A stretch of 64,000 bases of DNA, taken from Dipylidium caninum (lineage: Eukaryota; Platyhelminthes; Cestoda; Cyclophyllidea; Dipylidiidae). A program made the position numbers and the translations under genes. Location of the stretch: contig QEYB01001166.1 of the NCBI GenBank assembly GCA_017562135.1, positions 62,001-126,000 on the forward strand, in the 5' to 3' direction. The notes below the pieces were generated by a model. That model made no database searches, was not told the DNA's origin, and worked only from the letters and a program-made list of their open reading frames with translations. Of the stretch, positions 26,301 through 38,840 are shown in pieces; within the stretch, counting starts at the first letter, position 1, and each line of letters opens with the position of its first letter.

Positions 26301-29229
26301 CGACTCATATCGTAGATTTGGACTGTAGTTTCTCTGATAGCCATGGAACAACAACGATGATGCCGACACAGATAGCGGCGACTTCAACTCCGCAGGCACC
26401 GCTCTCTGCACCTCCAGCAATTTCAAACACTGAGACAGACGATTTGGCCTGGTGTGAGTGCCACGGTGGTTCCTCTCTTCTTAAAATGCGTCCACTTTTT
26501 TGTACTATCCTGCAGTATGGCGCTCTGAATCTTTCACCATAAAACGGAATGGTCAAATTTTAAGTATTGTAGAAGTTGTAACTTTTGGTGACCGCTGTCT
26601 CTTGACCACGGAGAATTATCTCAGCTTCTTAATTATTCACCCACAAAATTGTTACTTCCAGTAATCAATCATATGACTGGTTTCAGTGCTCGCAAATATA
26701 ACTCCCAATAAAGAACATTCCAGTACCTGTAACGAAGGTCAAAACGGCGCATCGTCCTCTGCATTGGTCAGTCGTGGCCATGAAACTACATGCACTTCCA
26801 CTTCCCTTATTCCACTACACGTACAAGGGTCTTTTCTGCAAAATCCTTCTGATATTGATAAAGACATTTCCAACTTACCCATTGTGGATCTCACCAAACC
26901 TATCGTTGAGTCATTGTCAGTCACTCTGATCCCTCCCTGCCCACTTGAAAGTGGCGAGACCCTACCTCGTCAAGGTAAGCGGAGATATTTTGGTTCACAC
27001 TTTTCGTCGACGGACAATTACTGGTATGCTTCTTCAACTCCTTGTTTAGTTCCAACGAAACTTTCAAACTCGTGTCTTTTGGATTATATTAATTCTGATA
27101 TGGGGGAGGCGAAGCATCGGCGTACCCCGCGGCTACCGCGGCTCTCACGAAAACGAAAACATGTACAGTTGTCGTCATCTTCGTCCTTACAGCAACCATC
27201 GTCGCTTTCACCCCTGTCACAATCAGTTTCGCTGTCACCTTTGGGAGCCAAGGAGAACGTAGCCCCGAGTACTGATGTGCCGGGAGTTGCGCGTTCAGTG
27301 CCTACCTTGGTAACCGAAACGTCGCAGTCAAAAAACAAGAAAGTAAGTTCTTACGATATTTTCTTTTGATCCCCTAAGTTTGAGCTCTGGTAAAAAACAA
27401 GCACAAGAAAAGTATGTGAATAATTCCTTAGAATTTTCTGTCTTGGAACAGAAGTAGGAATTCTATTAAAAATGTTCCAGGGAATTCTTCAATATCCTAC
27501 AGGTTTTTATTTAATTGACCAACCAATTACCTCTCGTCAAATCTCCCATTTATAGTCCGCTACCGAAATACAATGGTGGTAAATATTTTCAGTCTTAGGC
27601 AGGTTTTATGTTGTTAGCTATGAAGTCTTGTTTTCATTCTAATAGTTTATTATTTAAAAACCTTGCTGATGAATAGAAATTCGATTTATGAAAGCCTAGT
27701 TCCGTGTTTCTCCTCGACACTCGTGACACTGAAAGCCACCATCTTCCGCCTCATGAGGACTATCTGTCGCATTCATATTCACAACGATCAAGTCACTGGG
27801 CTTTCCATCGGTTTTACAGACCATTAAACAGACAAGGGACCAAAATATAGCAACTTGGATTCAAAAAGACGAAAATATTTTTATTTTGTGAGCGACATTT
27901 TCGATAGCCATTTCAGCAAAGCAAGTATCGGCTCGTGATTGAAAAATGCAAACCATTGCGACGAGTTTTATCTGTTTGACACAAACTGTTTCTAGTAAAT
28001 GCCGTAAAAGTGTTGCATTCCGTACTATTTTTCCTCGCCTTCACATGGTATACTGAAACGAATGATTGGATTTCCTAGCAAATCGAGGAAACTCATGCGA
28101 ATGTTGCTTTTTCTTCAGCCGCTGTGTTTTTCTTTTTGAGCCAAATGACCTCGTACCAATTTTTATTTGTCCACATTATCGATGTTAACAACAAATGTCG
28201 TCTTTCTTTTTGTTGATACGCACTTTTAACAATGAAAGAGAATTTTCCGAATCCCATGATCTCCTTCAACTTCACTAGTTTTCATGCTTCGAAAGGTTTT
28301 GCTCATTTTCCAGTCATAGTATATTACGCTTGAATACATTAATTACCTGTTATATGCGTGTTATACGAGATGAAACGTTGCGTTTAGATTCGCTTTCGTT
28401 GCAACTTCTTGATTGTGTGTCCGAGCTCAGCGTGTCGAATGTTGGTCATGAGGTGCTTGAACATTTCACACTTATGACTTTGTTCATACGTGCCTCAATT
28501 AGTTTATTTAAAATTTGGTCTTTAAAATAGAAAATTTAGGCTTGTCTTAGCTTATTACCTCTTTTTTCTGTTCTACTTTGTTCCACTTCACTTGCCACAG
28601 TGAAAGTGTCAAATTCTCCCTAAGATACAGTTCAACTCACTCTCTTTCCTTTGAGCGTTGGCTTTTTTGTTTGAAAATCTCATACAAGCGCTCTTTATCT
28701 TCTGAAGCCTAAGTGGAAGACCGTTTCGTTTGATTACGTGAAATGGTATATGGATAAATGAAATGACGTGCTAGATGATATCGGGGAACTCCCCATTATT
28801 AACCAAAAGGTGGTGTGTCTTCTCACAATCCACCTTTTTGATTTGTACATGTGCCAGATTCCTTAAAATTTCAATGAAACAACTATCCGTTTGATTTTTT
28901 TCACAATGTAAATGATTCCGTTTAATGAAGAAAATTGGTTCATATCTTTCTCAATCTGTATATTTTTCTCGCGTCACTCACTTTTATGTTTCGCTGAGAA
29001 CTGCATTCTGCATAACTTTTTCTTGTGAACATTAGAGAGGGTATGTTAATGCATTATGCTCGTGCCATTTTTAAGGGTAATTTACTATCCGTTAGATTCT
29101 TAGATTCTTTTTATTTGACGCTAATAATGAGCGCTTTTCTTCCGGTGCAATTATTTGTAATCTTCTTGGTTTTAGAAGCTTGATCTCTCAAACCTTGACG
29201 TGATGGCAACATTGGCAAAGGTGCACTGA
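20381..29229 (+). CDS. NPAT-like nuclear protein with N-terminal LisH motif
   Basis: In vertebrates NPAT sits in histone locus bodies and activates replication-dependent histone genes. The N-terminus reads LLPSEICRLILGYINDL, then TCNTFFEECPYLGELRKEF and LTEILEDYLTI, matching the order and spacing of the NPAT LisH region. Thirteen exons with matching phases: 20381-20438, 20628-20798, 20869-21260, 21307-21423, 21705-21842, 22638-22797, 23492-23559, 23641-23796, 25007-25046, 25803-25916, 26277-26453, 26687-27342, 29176-29229. They sum to 2301 bases, or 766 residues plus stop. The middle is Ser/Thr/Pro-rich with a basic stretch (RRTPRLPRLSRKRKH) that could be a nuclear localisation signal. The final 54-base exon encodes KLDLSNLDVMATLAKVH, resembling the short acidic-hydrophobic LD-type end of NPAT. 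The start ATG at 20381 opens the LisH exon. Outside the two ends similarity is weak, so the call rests on the LisH region. The small 25007-25046 exon and the 46-base intron at 21261-21306 are the least certain. Confidence 0.72.
24774..24800. repeat. Short perfect inverted repeat in an NPAT-like intron
   Basis: A 9-base arm, cctcatgtt, at 24774-24782 is repeated in inverse at 24792-24800, with a 9-base loop. It lies in the intron between exons 23641-23796 and 25007-25046. It may be chance. Confidence 0.5.
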
Positions 29230-30510
29230 TGCCTAAAATCCTTGTTATTTTGCTATCCTTCCCTTTGTATGCTATCATTTTATTTTTTCCCTCTTGACGC
29301 CATGCTTCTGCTTTCTCATTTGAATATAATGAGACTTGGTTTTTAGACTATAGTATCTCATCACCAATTTGTATACAAAATTATGGTGTATCGCGCAAAC
29401 ACAGATCCTTTTTTGACATCAGTAATGACCATTTTTGTGCAAAATTCATTTTCCTCTAAGGCCATTATAGTTGGAGCCTGTTAAGACCTTCCCATTGTGA
29501 TCTCGTGTATCGCTATTGTAGAGGCATCTTTAGACATCGATGTTTTTGGCGATGTACTATTGTTGCTTGGTGGGGATTAACAGTCATTGAGGTGGATGCG
29601 AGGTCCAGACACTACCAGTCGTGGATGAGTGAGGCTTTCTTTGATGGTGGTTTCGGGTTGCTGCGGTTGTCTAGTTTCGGTTCAGCGATTGTCGGTGATT
29701 ATAATGATTGACGGGATTGGGAATGCATAAATCTAATGCTGTGGATGCATAGGAGGGGTCTATTTTGCAAAGTCCTGACGTTGTCTTATATTTGTGTGAT
29801 ATTGTATCAATGCGTTAAATGGGGGGTGATCGAGAGAAAAAGCGTAGATTAAAATATCATGCTGTTTCACATGTGAAAGGTCGGTAGATGGGAGAAATTT
29901 CTGGAGCTTGTGCAATTAGGGTGGCAGGTCCTTCGGTTTCGCTGTTATGCTAAGCACTGCTAGCAACAAATGCATATCAATTGCTGGAAATATACAAATG
30001 ACTGTATAAACTTCAATGTGAGTAGTGTTACAAGGTAAGTGGTAGTGCCCGAGCATTCGATCGACATTGAATTATTTGGCATAGCAACAGAATAGAAGAG
30101 TATGAATGCTTCGTCAGAGTGCAAAAAGCCATATTGAACATTGTGGGAGGAGAGCAAGGAATTTTAAACAGGAATTGTAGTAGGAAGTTAGAAACATGTA
30201 CTAGGTAAGGATATGCTCAGCAGCAATGCGCATCGCATTTGCGATTAGTTGAAACATACTCGAATGTAGTAAGATCGTTTAATAAAGATTTGAGGGTCCA
30301 GTAATTTTGTTAGGGACAAAATCTACAGTTTTGGAAATATTTTATGCAGCGCCTGAATTTCGTTCACTTTATAAAATTAACGTAAGCGTCGGTTGCGCAC
30401 TAATAGTAAAAAAAGAATACAAGCTCTAGAAAATTCAGCTTGTGATCCTTAAAGGATGTAAATATCAGACCGCGAATATGGTTTGTATAACATGCTAACA
30501 AGGCTAGAAT
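29230..30510. other. Intergenic stretch, no gene recognised
   Basis: Separates the NPAT-like stop from the earliest possible FRA10AC1 start. No conserved frame or RNA gene was recognised. A 68-codon plus-strand frame at 29505-29711 has no family resemblance. Confidence 0.5.
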
Positions 30511-31729
30511 ATGTCACATAGCCCACTTGTCCATACGTTGCCGATTAGCCCGGTGGAATACTATGGGAGAGGTATATTGATATGTCAAAGTAGACTCATT
30601 TCTCAGGATTACACCCGAACAAACTATACATCAGATTTTGAATCTGATGTCCAAAGCGAAGTTGGTTCCGTGTGCTCATCCAGGTGCTTGCATTCATTTA
30701 TCAAAATTAACCTCGATGTTTTCACAAATTTTGGCGTATGACAGGATTGAAGATGATGTTTTTCCTTCCCGTACCGGTCAAAAGAGAAGTTCCTCTCATC
30801 TTGATCCACCAACAGACCTCAAGCCAGTTATCAAACAAAGGTTATTCATTACCTCAAACACGCATTTTTAGGCCGACTCCTTCGCATATGATGACATTAG
30901 ACGCAGTAACATGTTTGTCTTTTACTTTTCGGTCTAGTACGAGCGTCACAAAAAAATGGTCAACGATTACCTTCAGTATTATGGCGGATCAAGAAGTGAT
31001 TTCAGTAGAGATACGTAAGTGGCTTTTCTACTTGAATTCCTGCAGGTCCAACGACAAGCGAGACATTGACGTGATTAAAGCCAACAATCGTTTCGTTTGG
31101 GAAGATAAAGATAATCCGGCAAATTGGTGGGTAGTCTTTGCAGAACTCAAACGTAATTAAAGGGAAGAGAGACTAGCAAAGCATTATTGGGATCGCTTGT
31201 ACAAGGAATACGCTATCGGCGATTTGTCTCGCTTTAAAGAAAAAAAATTAGGTTTGCGATGGCGCTCGGAAAGGGAGGTTATCTCTGGCAAGGGACAATT
31301 TGTTTGTGGCGCTGTAGATTGCGATGATGTTAAGTTTTTGCGCAGCTGGGAGGTGGATTTTGTCTACAAAGAACGTGGTGAAAAACGAAATGCTCTGGTC
31401 AAATTACGGCTTTGCCCAAAGTGCTCGCAGAAACTGAATCACTACAGACAGTGCGTGTCCCCCTTCTTTTCTTTTTCTCTTGCGTTTATTACCTTTGCTT
31501 TTTGGTAAACGGTAGGCATTCTGAGTTCGTTAATAAGGCGAAGGAAGAAGAAAAGGAAAGGGGAATCGAGAAGGATACATCTGTCTCCAATAACCTTGAA
31601 TCTATGTCTGAGTGCAATATTTGGAGGGAACCTTCTACTTCAATTTCGGCAGCGCAAGTTCCGCAACATTCCTCGCAGCGCACGCAAGAGGACGAGTTTG
31701 ACGACTACTTGAAGAATATGTTTATGTAA
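30511..31729 (+). CDS. FRA10AC1: FRA10AC1 homologue (spliceosome-associated protein)
   Basis: FRA10AC1 is a conserved nuclear protein reported with late spliceosomal complexes. Exons: 30607-30683 (or extended in frame to ATG 30511), 30745-30840, 30872-30905, 30938-31014, 31046-31126, 31163-31450, 31516-31729 (stop TAA). All phases agree, giving 288 residues from 30607 or 320 from 30511; human is 315. Conserved blocks in order: NYTSDFESD, MTLDAYERHKKMVNDYLQYY, NDKRDIDVIKANNRFVWEDK, RLAKHYWDRLYKEYAIGDLS, EVISGKGQFVCG, GEKRNALVKLRLCPKC, and an acidic end EDEFDDYLKNMFM. A CX4C pair plus a CX2C pair may bind zinc. Three introns are only 31-32 bases and one is 36. The first exon may also be preceded by an acceptor at 30605-30606 (tctcag), which would allow an upstream exon or leader trans-splicing. 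Identity is firm; the true N-terminus is open. Confidence 0.93.
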
Positions 31730-32905
31730 TTTTTTTATTTTATCTCAGAACTATAGTGGCATTATTCTTATATTAAAATTCTTCGCAGCCATTTCGTTGC
31801 TTGTCATTGTTGGAATTTGACTTCAAGTTTCATTCGACGGTGACGCCAAGTTCGGATCGCTGCGCTCAGGTTGTCTATGTGGCGGACAACGTGTAAAGCA
31901 TTGTGGTGTTATTTTATCACCCTGGTGCTTACTATTATTGCGGCCAAAGGACTCGATTCCATGCGGTATTTGGATATCCTTATTGGTGTATTTTTCTTTA
32001 GTCGAGAGGTCGGGGATGCTCCTATTGGGCTTGTATATCGGTTATTTAAAAAATGGTTTTGAGCGGGACTGCCTGGTTCGGGCTTTGTACCAGTCAGCTT
32101 AGAGGAGGGAGGGCTCTTACTTAGCGCAAGCGACGGAGTAACACAGCCTCGATTTGTGTGTGCCGGTGGAACACTCAATCCACTTCATTTGCAAGTTGAT
32201 CACCGAGAGAAAACTTACGAACAGGCGATCGGGAATGTCAACTCGAATACATTTTTGGCCATGGCGATGCGTAATTTATGACAAAAAAGATACTTTCATC
32301 GTCCACAGTTGACGATTCTGACGATGTACATCAATTACCGAAAATGGATCCAACAATACGAGAAACCATGAAAACGGCGATAGTGATTCGACTGATGTTA
32401 AAAATTTACCATTAGTGGGTTTTCAAAATTCGATAACGTAGTGACATAAAAATGGCTGATTGCGTCTGGTCTCTGTATGAGGAAATTGCATCATTGTGTG
32501 TAACCTCTCCAACTAATTAAATAGACCGTGCCATTAGCGGCACTTTCAGATACCGTTCGCTAGCTATCGGGTATTGCCTTGTACATGGAAAGAAATTACC
32601 AAAATATTTTGTCGGACAAAGTAATTTTGCCTCTGTACTGTTACCTCAGATTTAGTTTGACTCGATCGCTTATTTTATTCCCATCAGTCGTTCCTGGAAT
32701 GTCTTACTATTTTAGACTTTCTCCTAAAATTTCGGGGCCATTCCGACTTTGTAATGTGTCGGAAATTAATTACGCTTACATTTTTTTCTGTCACTTTCAA
32801 GCTGATTTTGACGGGCAATTTTTGTGATTGAATTTTTTGTCCTTGCGATCAATTTATTGCCTCTCTAATATGTTACTAACCGGTATGTTTTTTCGTCTGC
32901 TTCAG
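31730..32905. other. Gap between FRA10AC1 and the first recognised GTPBP1 exon
   Basis: The first GTPBP1 coding exon must lie here or just upstream of 32,906 but was not recognised. A plus-strand frame of about 73 codons at 32063-32280 looks somewhat protein-like but matches no family I know and overlaps a minus-strand frame, so it is not called as a gene. Confidence 0.45.
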
Positions 32906-35900
32906 CTTGTTTTTGTTTCTCCAAGTGATTCAGACTTTAAGCACTTGAAGCAGTGTCTAGAACATCGTCTCGAAGCTGGTCAGGGCGAATGCTTTGTCGA
33001 GCTCGGTGTTGGGGGTAATTTTCTCCTTTTCCTGCACGAACATAGCATTCACTTACTAATGCATTTATGAAAACTTTCAGAAATCCAACTTTTATTACTT
33101 TGCATCATGATTTTTGAGACTTGATTTAGAAGGCACAATAGCACACACCGAGTGTAATTTTCTTAGTATATGGTAATGGTACATACTTAAGAATCTTCAA
33201 TCCATCTCTTTTGCATTATCTGAAGTTTTAATATTTCCCCATTCTCATACTTACTTCATATTTACATTTTCTCATATATGTAAACGACTTGAATGTCGGG
33301 GCATATTTTAATTATTTTTATTAGCACTCAAAAAGTAGAAGAGATATCTGGCTCTCCTTAACGATGCATAATTTATTATATTAATTTTAACTACAAGTAA
33401 TGTCTCCTTGCCTTAACTTACGTCCGTTCTGCTACCTACCACATTTTTCTTGTTTGTAATCTATAAACCACTTGGTGGGCAAACCTGGGGCTTTCTGACA
33501 TTATACTTGGTTGTTCTCTTTAGAGGGCCAAGAGCCGGGTCTTTCGAGTAGCGACATGAGTGCTAGCGAGGCGACTCTTCGTTCATTGGCAGAACTACTC
33601 GATGCTCATTTAATCATTCTAAGAAATCGCACTGTATCCGGACATCCATCGTCTGCTACCTCTGACTCCACCTCCACCGCTATAACTACCAATCCTCTAC
33701 TGATTGGCAGTGGCAAGAAACGCGGTCGAAGGCGGCCAAGAAGTGGTCCTTCGGAGAACATCGTGACCACCACCGAGGGAGGAAAGACTTCGGAATCGAC
33801 GAAGACAGTGTCAGAAAACACCTCTCGGACAACAGTCACCGTAACAGAAGGAGAGTGGCTTGTGAAAGATTATCTTCTACGACGGGCTATTGGGGAGCTC
33901 GACTTTATCGACATTAGGTACTTTTTCATTTACCCGTGGAGCTGATTAGGGCTGTTTGTCACGCAGCATTATGTTAGTCTTATTAATTTAGATAAATGTC
34001 CTTGAAATGGGGCCACATCTTTTCCATTTATGAATCTCGACCAACCAGATCTCCCGTTTACGAGTTTTTACTAAAGCGACTCTTTTGTGTAATATTGAGT
34101 ATACCCCTATAATTGTTCTATAAACTTGTCCGTAATAATGAACTTGATGGATTAGATTCCTTGTATGAATAGATTCTATTTTATGCCATATCCGAATGCT
34201 ATCTTAATACGAAGATTCTTCTTTGAATCTTTTTGCATCTTTGTTCGTTAAATGATGTCGTCGAATCGATGTTGATCTGAGTCGTGCACGTTTTATGTAG
34301 TGTCACCCCAAATCAACATTGACCTCATTTGATAACCTGTTGCTTGGGTCGTGGTTTCGCCACGTTGACAACTCTGACTTCCCATTAAAAGTGCAACTCA
34401 TCGTCCTGCTAAGGGGTTTAGTGCAATAAACTCGAAAATTCTGAGATAAGTACATCCATCAACAATACTTGCAAGGTTACTATCTTAAACCACAGACAGT
34501 CACGTTCTATACTGATGCAATATATAGCCAACCCTGATGAATTGGTATAAGCGATATTGTTTTCCTGATAGTCTCATATTTATGATTGCGTTTCCTCAAC
34601 GAGCTTGCGTGACACACTGAGATGTAGAATTTTTCATCAGCGTTCAAAAGCGCTTGGTTGCCATGAACGGAGTACCGAGGATCTATGTGGTTAGCAAAAA
34701 TATTTAAAGGAAACTCACGTTCTTTAAACACATCATGATTTCCTTATCGGGAGGTCGAGGACATCAATACTTTCTCACGGTAACTGCCTGTACTGTCATC
34801 TTTTAGTTAAATGCATTACTACAACTGTAAGCATACCCTTTGATGGTTTGCATAACTTTTCAAGTTGATGTGACTCTCTACTCCGCCTCTAATCCGCTTA
34901 CAACCTAATTAGAGTGGCGGTAGTGGGAAACGTCGACGCTGGCAAGTCGACAATGTTAGGCGTCCTAACTCATGGTGAATTGGACAATGGGCGGGGTCTG
35001 GCTCGACAGTACCTCTTCCGACACAAACATGAAATCGAGTCGGGTCGGACAAGCTCTGTCGGTAACAACATCCTTGGCTTTGATGCCGATGGCAAGGTAG
35101 TCAATCGAGCCGTGCACGGGAAACTTGATTGGGCTCAAATTTGCCAGGCCTCAACAAAGGTTTGTTTTCTCGAGCTAGTTCCATTCTTCTTTGATCGTTT
35201 TCCATATTGAATCTGAAACTCCGTGGTATGGATTTTCTCGCTATTCTGGTAATTTTTAGAAAAATTAGGTCGTTTGTGCTATTAATCGGGAGTGTACTTA
35301 AACGACTTAACGAAGTGCATCTTTGTGGTGGTAATGAAATCGTCGAGTGCAGTTTATTTACTTTCTTGTTAGTACAATTAGAAGCTCTGTTTTCACTATG
35401 TAACGAACAAAGAAAAGTAGACGATCCAAAGGCCTGGGATAGCCTTATTTATTCTCTTGTACTTGTATATGTTACCAGCAGACTTATTTCCTTAAAGTTG
35501 GCTATTTACGCTACTACCCTATTTCGTTTTATAATCCGGCATTTCGAAGTCTCAAGGAGGGTGTAGGATACTTGCTATAAGGCAGTAGGAAGGACGATGA
35601 AAGGTTATCACTGGTCTGGAATCCAGTTGTCTGTTATGTTTTTCCGCTGGAAATTTAACATTACTCGTAATACTGCCACGACAGCGCCCTTCTTTGAGGT
35701 CTGAGGAACTCGATACCCTTCAATATGGTTTTTGCACAATTATTATCCGTATCTTAATTTAAAGCAATTCACAATTCCTGTCTTTTTGTTTTCGCGTGTC
35801 TTCTCGCCTACAGGTGATTACTTTTATCGACCTGGCGGGACATGAGCGGTACCTCAAGACTACAGTCTTTGGTCTTACGGGTTTTGCGCCCGACTTTGTG

Positions 35901-38840
35901 ATGCTAATGGTTGGCGCCAATGCCGGTGTTATTGGGATGACCAAGGAGCATCTCGGTCTCGCGTTGGCTCTTTCCGTGCCCGTTTTTGTGGTTGTCACAA
36001 AAATTGACATGTGTCCATCCGATGTACTCAACGAGACGTTGAACCTCTTGTTCCTTATCCTAAAGTCACCCGGTTGTCGCAAAATACCTCTTTTGATCTC
36101 GAATCAGTAAGTAGGTGAATTCATCCTCGTGGTAACTGGCGTAATATTTCTGTTACCTTTCATTGTTTCTATTCCTATACGGTTTTTTTACGTTATCTTG
36201 TCAAATAAATATCATCTTTAGATTACCAATGGGTTTATTCATTGCGATTTTTGAGAATATTGTTTAATTTCTGTAGAAGCTTTTATTAGTGTTCTTTAAA
36301 TGCCACTATATGTCGCTAATCTTCCAAAATTGAGTATTTTTATTCGAACTGTTACTTTCATTTCCAATTTTCTAACATTTGACTTGCAATTGTTTTTTCT
36401 GTCCTCTGCGATACATGTTGAGAAAATAACTTTCAAGAACCCATGTAAACGAGGTTCTTCAATCATGCACTGTATCTTCGGTCGAGGTATCTGGCCATTC
36501 AGCATATAATTTAGTGACCATACCAAATTTATTGCCACTTTTGAAAACTCGAGTTGTTGATAGAATGGACGTTGCAACGCTTATAATAAAGGCGCTTGCA
36601 AACAGTTTACCCCCTTTGGAGTACGCCTCATATTTGGATTGGGTTCATCTACTGGTCTTGCAATTAGCTTTTATAACTCGGACTGATTTTTTTGGTTTTT
36701 TCCTATTATACAAGAGGTTAAAAAATACCCTGTATAGGGAACTACTTTTAACCTCACTCTTGTCTTTAATAATTTTGGAACAAACTAACGGAGCAGAACT
36801 GCTTCAGTTGCAAGCCATTGTTCTTCTTTACGTTCGTAAATATTTGAACTTAAATTTGACGAACAACTGTGTGCCATTGTATTTTTAAAGTGTTGTATTC
36901 CTTAATGTTCGGACATCATGGTTTCTCCTCCTTTTAAATTGTTCTAACTTAACTTTGATAAATTTGTGAGAGCTTCTAGTAAACTTTATATTTTTCTACC
37001 GTTGGCGAACAGCCTTGTGTTAATCTGACGATTATTCTGAATGAATGCTTTGAGGCATTTTAGGCTCTTCCGTAGGTCTTTTATTCAAAATCAACAAATT
37101 CATATAAGTGGAGCTAAAGCCTTTACTATCAATAGTACCGGTGCAATTGATTCTGGCCAACAATCTGGCTTCAAAACTAAATGCAATTTTTTAGTTCACA
37201 CCATAGTTCATTCATATCGACATTGACGGCGTGTGAATCTCGTGAAATCTTTGGTACATCAAACCAAGACTTTGTCGAAATTTGCGCTATTTTATTGCTT
37301 TGCTGTCTTTTGACAAGGTAGTAAGACTATGAGTGATTAGTTCAAGAAGGAGTAACGACCAAAACTATTTTAAATGTACAATTTCTGTGTACATCTCTTG
37401 ATTTTGGGGTATTGATATATGGTTCCATTCCTAATGAGCCTTCTTGTAACATTCCCCGCTATTCTTCCCCCTCTGTCTGGTCAGCGATGACGTGGTCTGT
37501 GGGGCCACAAACTTCACTTCTGAACGTATGTGTCCCGTCTTCCTTGTTTCCAATGTGACCGGGAAGAACTTAGACCTGCTCACGGATTTCTTAAACCTCC
37601 TATCCACTCCCGCTCCTACCGCCGGTCCTGCCTCCTCCGGCACCATCGCTCCCCCTGTTACTGCTGCCGCAGATTCCTCCCCAGCGGCCTATCGCCTCGA
37701 TTATCCTGCGTCCTTCCAAATTGATGAGCTTTTCACCGTACCCGGTGTTGGCGCCATCGTCTCAGGGACCTGCATGAGCGGAGTGGTGCATCTCAACGAC
37801 ACTTTATCATTGGGACCGGATACTACCGGACGATTCTTCCCTGTCCTCATCAAGAGTATACAGCGGAAGCGCCTACCTGTCGACTGTGTCCGTGCCGGAC
37901 AACTGCGTCCTTCTCGCTCAAACGGCCCAAGGGATGCACGCAGCTGAGACGAGTAGGGCCGAAACTCGGCAATGCTGATACCCGCATAGGCTCCTTAAGT
38001 GGTTTTTATTACACCACAGTCCGGTTTTAAGTATTTCACTACAGTAGATTCTAACCCGGCGTCAAGACTCATCTTTAATGTCGTAGTGATATCTTAAACA
38101 TCCATATTGTTGACTTTTACAAATCGACGCAATAAGGTCTCTTCCTCGTGTACAAGTTAGTGTCACGGAATACAGAGAAATTCAATGTGGTTATGGTATC
38201 ACTTGTAACTTTCTCAGATTAAATCGGTTAGTTAAAATGGACGAAAATACTTCGTAATTTACTTGTTCCTTTTTTCTCTTTCGGCATTTTTCATTCTTGT
38301 AGGGGATGGTCCTACTAGCCAAAGGTATAGAGCTAACCTCATGCATGAACTTCTCAGCAACAGTACTGGTTCTTCATCATCCTACCACAATCAGTGTCGG
38401 CTATCAGGCCATGGTCCACGCAGGACCGATTCGGCAGACAGCCACGATTCTTAGTATTGGAGCCGGTAGTGGGGAAGAGAGGCTGCGAACAGGAGACAAA
38501 GCCGAAGTGCACTTTGCTTTCATTAACCACCCAGAGTACCTGCGCAAAGGTGTGCGCCTCATATTCCGAGAAGGGAAGACGAAAGCCGTCGGTCAGTTTG
38601 CTATTCTTAGTATTGCTTCATAGCTTCCGTCGTTCGCGTTGAATTCGTTTCCATTCGAAGTACTAGAATCGACCTTTCTTAGTATTTTTTTAAAATCTAC
38701 CTCCCTTAGGCACCGTAAATCACATAGTACCCTACCAACCTGTGATACCAGCAGTCCCCGGAGGCCGATCGAGGAAGGCTCAAAAGGCACCAAGTAGAAA
38801 CCCCACCGTTTTACCAACGAAGGTCGATGATAAAAAATAA
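32906..38840 (+). CDS. GTPBP1: GTP-binding protein 1 (GTPBP1-type translational GTPase), N-terminal exon missing
   Basis: GTPBP1/2 are eEF1A-related GTPases linked to ribosome rescue and exosome-dependent mRNA decay. Exons: 32906-33014, 33524-33917, 34913-35159, 35814-36106, 37485-37952, 38303-38591, 38710-38840 (stop TAA). Motifs in order: [40 protein letters not shown]-loop [32 protein letters not shown]3 [18 protein letters not shown]4 [48 protein letters not shown] and [14 protein letters not shown] Ser/Thr-rich basic insert of about 70 residues (with [11 protein letters not shown]) separates the N-terminal domain from the G domain and is absent from the human protein. The frame breaks near 37,900: VRAGQ is followed one base short by [12 protein letters not shown], and the spliced phase is off by exactly one base. 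The start codon is not in the exons found. Identity is very firm. Confidence 0.95.

Noticed and set aside
28330..28530. 66-codon plus-strand frame between the last two NPAT-like exons
   Set aside because: No family resemblance and no splice sites giving correct phase; the 27342 and 29176 sites join directly in phase 0.
35207..35566. 119-codon plus-strand open frame in a GTPBP1 intron
   Set aside because: It lies wholly between conserved exons 34913-35159 and 35814-36106, resembles no family and is hydrophobic by AT-rich composition; splicing of the conserved G domain requires its removal.
36514..36888. 124-codon plus-strand open frame in the next GTPBP1 intron
   Set aside because: Leu-rich, low-complexity, unrecognised, and inside the intron that must be removed between 36106 and 37485.
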